From Nemertoderma westbladi (lineage: Eukaryota > Xenacoelomorpha > Nemertodermatida > Nemertodermatidae): a stretch of 64,000 bases of DNA. A program made the position numbers and the translations under genes. A model generated the notes under the pieces. The model was given only the letters and a program-made list of their open reading frames with translations, did no database searches and was not told the origin of the DNA. Numbering within the stretch: the first letter of the stretch is position 1; every line of letters starts with the position of its first letter. Below, piece after piece: positions 59,629-64,000 of the stretch. The DNA lies in assembly GCA_032718475.1 (NCBI GenBank), contig JAUCBJ010007195.1:1-64000 (forward strand). The letters are read 5' to 3'.

Positions 59629-59820
59629 ATGGAAGTATCGATCACACCCATTGATATAATTCAAGTTGAGCCAGGAATCTGGCACGTCGAAGTTGAGGTA
59701 CAAGGAACGAACGTTGGACGATTCAGGATTACTGTTCGGGTGGTCCAAGCTGAGTACAATACCTACGAGGAACTGTTTTACGACATCGCGTATCTCGCCA
59801 TCGAGGAGGCCTTACAATGA
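59629..59820 (+). CDS. 63-codon upstream frame of BEL element B, ATGA-coupled
   Basis: Starts at a genuine ATG (59,629) and ends with TGA at 59,818, overlapping the gag ATG at 59,817 (ATGA). The predicted protein is acidic and looks structured: IWHVEVEVQG and RFRITVRVVQAEYN read as beta strands, EELFYDIAYLAIEEAL as a helix. No family is recognised. The four-base overlap is the arrangement used for termination-reinitiation, so it could tune gag translation or make a small accessory protein. It could also be a chance upstream frame; conservation in related elements would decide. Confidence 0.45.
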   Translation: MEVSITPIDIIQVEPGIWHVEVEVQGTNVGRFRITVRVVQAEYNTYEELFYDIAYLAIEEALQ

Positions 59821-62800
59821 CCACAAATAACATATCCGATACCGACGAGATGGATCACCACACAGACTCGGAAGCCGACGAGGTCCCAAACGTCAAGAAC
59901 ATGACCCGTCGGTTAGGGGCTCTTAAAGGCGGAGTAACCCGAGCGTATCAACGGATGGAGAAACAACTCAAGGGAGTCAAAACCCCCCTCAATGAGGTAC
60001 AAACTCAGCTTCAAAGTATCCGAAATATCCTACAGCGGTACGAAAGAATGATACAGGCGTACCAAGAGCTCGTTCCTCCCACCGATCAGGAAAACTACCC
60101 CAAGCTGGAAGAACACGTTGTACATCTAGATGGGTTCCGCAAACAACACCGGAGGACCCTCAGCCTGGTGAGAGGCTATGAGGAACAGTATTACAAGAGG
60201 GCTGAAAGAACAGACGCGGAATCAGTACGATCCTCCAGCATCAGGACAGGAGTACATCACAAGAGAATGGGGTCCACCAGAAATCAGCACTCCAGCGCTA
60301 GGAGCGAGATATCCGGCTCAGCGCGCAGCTCTCAAGGGGCGCCGCCACTCCGAGACCAACTGAGAGAACGGAAGGCATTAGCCCTCAAAGCTCGGATGGA
60401 AGATGAGTATATTCAACTGCAAGCCGAGCAAGATGTACTAGCCGCCGAAACACAAAGGCGAGAGGCCGAACAAGCGGCCGAACGACAGGCCGAACAACGC
60501 GAACAGGAGGCCGAACAACATAGACGAGAGGCCGAACGACAGGCCGAACAACGCAAACAGGAGGCCGAACAACGCAAACAGGAGGCCGAACAACATAGAC
60601 GAGAGGCCGAACGGCAGGCCGAACAACATAGAAGAGAGGACGAACGACAGGCCGAACAACGCAAACAGGAGGCCGAACAACGCGGACGAGAGGCAGAACG
60701 AGAGATCGAACAACGTAAATGGGAAGCGGAAATGCGTAAACAACACGCCGAGGCCCAAGCAATTCTCATCCACAAAAAGAATGCGGATATTGCAAAACTC
60801 GCAGAATACGAAGCCGCACTTATCGAACGAGATATTCAACTCTACGAGGACTGGGAAAGGGATATAGATCAGGAATATGAACCAATTCCGGTACCGGAGT
60901 TAGAAAAGTCATTTACACCAACAGCGGCGAAACCTCCGAAACCCGAGATTCCGCCTACCAAACAGTCTACGCTATCGGCACAAGCCCCGGTGTTCCATCC
61001 CCCACCGGCTACGCTAAAGAATGAGGAACCCTATTTCCCATCCAACACCACGACAGCGAGTGTACCCAAGTACGAGCCTGAAAAGGACTCGGAACGGGAC
61101 GCCACTCCCCGATCAAACAACCCATTTACATCAACACCACAAACTCGCAGCCGCGTCATTATTAAAACTCCACCTACTATTGATCCATCAAGTATGGGAG
61201 TGAGTGCCAATAACTATAACCCTCCGAGTCACTCTAGTTCAGACAACGTCAGCATCATCCGGGCGTTGGAGAACCGCCTTGCCATGCCAAAGATGGAGAT
61301 TCGCACCTTCGAAGGAGATCCCGTCGATTACCTCAGATTCAAGAAACGGTTCTTTGCGCAGATCGGATCAACGGACATAGCCGACGCACAGAAATTGGTA
61401 TATTTATCGCAATACCTGGGTGACAAGCCACGCAGAATTGTTGCATGTTTTGAGGGAGGTTCTCATGAGGCATACTATGACGCATGGAAAACTCTAGATA
61501 AAAGATACGGAAATACCGGAACTATAATTAATAAAACTCTAGAGAAACTGATACAAGACGCGGGATCACTAGGGGACCCACAGAACCTCCAGGAATTCTC
61601 AGATTCCATGAAGGATGCCTACTACACTCTGAAACCCTTAAATAAGGAGGACCAGGTGAACAACATTCTAAACCTCCGACAGATCGCCCGGAAGTTCCCC
61701 GGATGGCTGCAAAGTAAGTGGGCCTATAAATGCGTAGATCTCCGGCGCAGACATCCAGATCAAGATCCCAGCTTCCTCGAAATGTCGGCATTCCTGGACG
61801 ATATCTCCGAAGCCATGAATGACTCGATGTTCTCGAAACAAAGTCTCGCCAAGTTGGACGCAATGGAGAGCAATTACCAGAGCAGGGCACCCACTCCAAA
61901 CCCAAGATTCCGCCCTACTCCTGTGAGTGCGATGGCCATCAGTATGGCTGAGGACTCGGATGACGAGGATTACGAGGAACCGACCTCAGCAGAAGAATGG
62001 GCATGCTACCTAGCGAATTGGGCACCCGAAAGGGAAGGCACCACAGCCTCCCCTATATGTCTCTTCTGTGGGGAGAAACACAAAGTGGAATTCTGCAGAA
62101 AGTTTCAGTTCGCCGAACTCGTCCCACGCTTCGAGGCGATAATGAAACACCGAGGATGCTTCCGGTGTCTTGGAACAGGTCACTATGTTCGGGAGTGCGA
62201 CCAAAGATCATGCTGTACTGTCTGTAACGACCAACGCCATCACACGCTCCTCCATATCCCCGCGAACTTCGATTTTACTACCCTCCCCTTTCGGATCGAA
62301 GCCAGGCGAAGAGGAGAAACAAACCACATCTTCAAAGGAACCCGGACAACCCAACGGAGAGAAACCAACCCGTTTAAGATCTCCACCAATACACCACAAG
62401 TAACCAATATTTCGGCCACGATTAATCTTATAAATCGCCGCTACATGGTTTTCGCAAAGGTAATCCCAGTGAGGATCCAAGGAGTCGGCAAATCTTTGAC
62501 GACACTCGCGTTCCTCGATAACGGGTCTGACGGAACCATCATCGACCGGGATTTCCTCGAGCAACTCGGCCTAGAATATGAACCTTGTAAACGGCCCATA
62601 CAAACCATCACCGATAACAGAGAGGTAGAGTCTGGGGAGGTGCAACTCCAGATGGAAGGAGTGATGAAGGGCTACGAAACGGCTAAGTTAACCATAAAGA
62701 ACGCCTTGGTACACACAGACCTCCGGGTGCGGTTCCGACAATCAGCCGAGTACGCCCCCCTCATACAATTGGACCGGGACGATGTAGACCTGAGGTGTCC

Positions 62801-63794
62801 GCAGTTGGACGTAAACCGTATCACCCTACTGATCGGACTTGATACACCGGAACTACACATCCCCACAGGAGATATCGCCCGATCTATAAACCAGGATGAC
62901 GGATTTTATGCTGAACGAACAATAATGGGATGGACACTCTGCGGCATTAAGGAGGAAACTACGGACACCTATACCTACCTTCCTAAATGTCAGATTAAAG
63001 AGAATGTAACCTCTGTGGGTTATTGCTCAGTTTCGGATCTTGACGAGGATTTGTTTCTGGAAACAGAGAAAACCCAACGAGAGATGACGAAATATTTTAA
63101 TTTGGAGACCCAAGAGTTCGCGGAAAAGGACGAAAACCCATCCGAAGAGGACCAATATTGTATGGACGTTCTCGACCAGGCCACGTTTAAAGACGGACAT
63201 TGGCGCGTACCCATGCTTTGGTGGATAATAAGGTTATTGATGATAATAATGATGTTGATAACATTGACACCATTAATTGGAGAGCACGGACTAATCTGCC
63301 GTAATACCCGGATGGCGAACGCCTCAGTTGAGTCCCTCACTCCTAACCACTTACTGGGGAGACCCAAAACCCACCTCCTCCCGGAAACCATGTTCCCGGA
63401 TCCCAACGAGATCGCGAAACATACAAACTGGAAAAAGGCCCAAGCGTTGGCAGCGCATTGGTGGAGGATTTGGGCCCAGGAATATCTCATAACCCTCCGG
63501 ACCAGGAGGAAATGGAACAACACCCACCGGAACGTCGCAGTTGGCGACATGGTACTAGTTAGAGAAGATCTCAAAGACCGCGTTCACTGGCCTGTGGCGC
63601 GGGTCGTGACCATACACCCAAGCAAAGACGGACTTGCGAGGACTGTGACGATACGAACGAAAGCGGGCCACTACCAACGCCCCATCCAGAAGCTGTGCCT
63701 TCTTGAAGGCAATGACAGTGGTGATTCTACAAGAGGTGATAAGTTCCCTACGGATCCTGCTGCAGACATTGGTGACAATTATAAATGCGTTTAA
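59817..63794 (+). CDS. BEL/Pao gag-protease-integrase-tail polyprotein, lacking RT, RNase H and IN core (element B)
   Basis: Single open frame of 1,325 codons. Residues 1-180: N-terminal gag part; ~185-320: long charged coiled coil of REAERQAEQRKQEAEQ type; ~489-650: DUF1759 gag core (IRTFEGDPVDYLRFKKRFF ... AYYDAWKTLDKRYGN); ~747-812: CCHC-type zinc knuckles (CLFCGEKHKVEFC, CFRCLGTGHYVREC, CTVCNDQRHHTLLH); ~895-1,060: aspartic protease with active-site LAFLDNGSDGTII (DNG rather than DSG/DTG) and its downstream region. At ~1,111-1,135 the start of reverse transcriptase (FKDGHWRVPML) is cut off and, after an AT-rich joint at 63,222-63,280, continues as the integrase end (SLTPNHLLGRPK) and DUF5641 (~1,204-1,295). 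Roughly a thousand residues of polymerase and integrase are missing, yet the frame is intact. It would need an intact relative to move. Confidence 0.88.
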   Translation: MTTNNISDTDEMDHHTDSEADEVPNVKNMTRRLGALKGGVTRAYQRMEKQLKGVKTPLNEVQTQLQSIRNILQRYERMIQAYQELVPPTDQENYPKLEEHVVHLDGFRKQHRRTLSLVRGYEEQYYKRAERTDAESVRSSSIRTGVHHKRMGSTRNQHSSARSEISGSARSSQGAPPLRDQLRERKALALKARMEDEYIQLQAEQDVLAAETQRREAEQAAERQAEQREQEAEQHRREAERQAEQRKQEAEQRKQEAEQHRREAERQAEQHRREDERQAEQRKQEAEQRGREAEREIEQRKWEAEMRKQHAEAQAILIHKKNADIAKLAEYEAALIERDIQLYEDWERDIDQEYEPIPVPELEKSFTPTAAKPPKPEIPPTKQSTLSAQAPVFHPPPATLKNEEPYFPSNTTTASVPKYEPEKDSERDATPRSNNPFTSTPQTRSRVIIKTPPTIDPSSMGVSANNYNPPSHSSSDNVSIIRALENRLAMPKMEIRTFEGDPVDYLRFKKRFFAQIGSTDIADAQKLVYLSQYLGDKPRRIVACFEGGSHEAYYDAWKTLDKRYGNTGTIINKTLEKLIQDAGSLGDPQNLQEFSDSMKDAYYTLKPLNKEDQVNNILNLRQIARKFPGWLQSKWAYKCVDLRRRHPDQDPSFLEMSAFLDDISEAMNDSMFSKQSLAKLDAMESNYQSRAPTPNPRFRPTPVSAMAISMAEDSDDEDYEEPTSAEEWACYLANWAPEREGTTASPICLFCGEKHKVEFCRKFQFAELVPRFEAIMKHRGCFRCLGTGHYVRECDQRSCCTVCNDQRHHTLLHIPANFDFTTLPFRIEARRRGETNHIFKGTRTTQRRETNPFKISTNTPQVTNISATINLINRRYMVFAKVIPVRIQGVGKSLTTLAFLDNGSDGTIIDRDFLEQLGLEYEPCKRPIQTITDNREVESGEVQLQMEGVMKGYETAKLTIKNALVHTDLRVRFRQSAEYAPLIQLDRDDVDLRCPQLDVNRITLLIGLDTPELHIPTGDIARSINQDDGFYAERTIMGWTLCGIKEETTDTYTYLPKCQIKENVTSVGYCSVSDLDEDLFLETEKTQREMTKYFNLETQEFAEKDENPSEEDQYCMDVLDQATFKDGHWRVPMLWWIIRLLMIIMMLITLTPLIGEHGLICRNTRMANASVESLTPNHLLGRPKTHLLPETMFPDPNEIAKHTNWKKAQALAAHWWRIWAQEYLITLRTRRKWNNTHRNVAVGDMVLVREDLKDRVHWPVARVVTIHPSKDGLARTVTIRTKAGHYQRPIQKLCLLEGNDSGDSTRGDKFPTDPAADIGDNYKCV

Positions 63795-64000
63795 ACCCTT
63801 TCTCATCATGTTGACAAACTCTTATTAACTGTGATTTATCGACAATGAGTTATGGACCCCCCTTAAACCAACTGTAACCACGCAATGGTATTTGTGTTTC
63901 CTCGTGTGTTATGTGGAGTCCAGCATCACCCTGCAGATGTTTCGACTGACGCAGGGTCGTTTATGCATTGTTTACCCTGATTTTGGTCATCAGGACCTAC
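63795..64000 (+). other. Possible start of the 3' LTR of element B
   Basis: A TG at 63,809 (tgttgacaaactc) 15 bp after the stop codon could begin the 3' LTR, as BEL/Pao LTRs start with TG and often TGTT. The window ends before an LTR could be closed, and no matching 5' copy was found upstream of 59,629, so this is tentative. Confidence 0.25.

Noticed and set aside
60385-60839. Minus-strand frames opposite the element B coiled coil
   Set aside because: Repetitive antisense of the charged coiled coil (VVRP/FGLL-type repeats), no domain.

Overview
This is a stretch of animal nuclear DNA, probably from an invertebrate and perhaps a marine one. The evidence is two BEL/Pao-type LTR retroelements, non-LTR (LINE) reverse transcriptase remnants, a meiotic kleisin (REC8-like) gene, one clear spliced gene fragment and about 31.5 kb of satellite DNA. 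Nothing looks bacterial. No species can be named from the sequence alone.

Left part (1-15,280). Minus-strand reading frames at 199-1,772 encode a protein that looks like a DEDD-type 3'-5' exonuclease (RNase D/EXD-like), followed by a downstream frame. A minus-strand BEL/Pao derivative at about 2,760-6,821 keeps gag and the extreme integrase tail but has lost protease, reverse transcriptase, RNase H and integrase core, and is frameshifted. A second exonuclease-like gene, on the plus strand at 7,642-8,730, is broken by two in-frame stops. It is followed by a zinc-knuckle frame, and a 142-bp duplication lies before it and inside that frame. From 9.8 to 15.3 kb is AT-rich DNA with a few small repeats and no gene I can support.

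Central part (15,281-50,822). A 30-bp satellite, about a thousand monomers, is interrupted by a 5'-truncated LINE tail (24.1-24.66 kb) and by a longer LINE copy carrying endonuclease and reverse transcriptase (44.58-48.0 kb, minus strand). Because 30 is a multiple of 3, both strands are open for kilobases; these giant frames are a by-product of periodicity. The array contains domains with different variant mixtures, a 120-bp higher-order pattern, duplicated blocks and seven copies of a CA-rich junction.

Right part (50,823-64,000). Directly abutting the satellite are two phase-0 exons of a minus-strand gene with a fibronectin-III-like segment. The satellite begins within the last 12 nt of the inner exon, and each monomer repeats that exon end with its 5' splice site. 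Then come short tandem repeats with a second LINE tail, an intronless 836-codon REC8-like gene (minus strand) with two in-frame minisatellites, perfect palindromes upstream of it, a GC-rich repeat cluster at 58-59 kb, and a second BEL/Pao derivative (plus strand). That element has an intact 1,325-codon frame from which reverse transcriptase, RNase H and integrase core are missing, and a 63-codon frame precedes it with an ATGA overlap.

Overall, selfish DNA and satellite dominate. The likely cellular genes are the REC8-like kleisin, the FN3-containing gene and possibly the exonuclease-like family.
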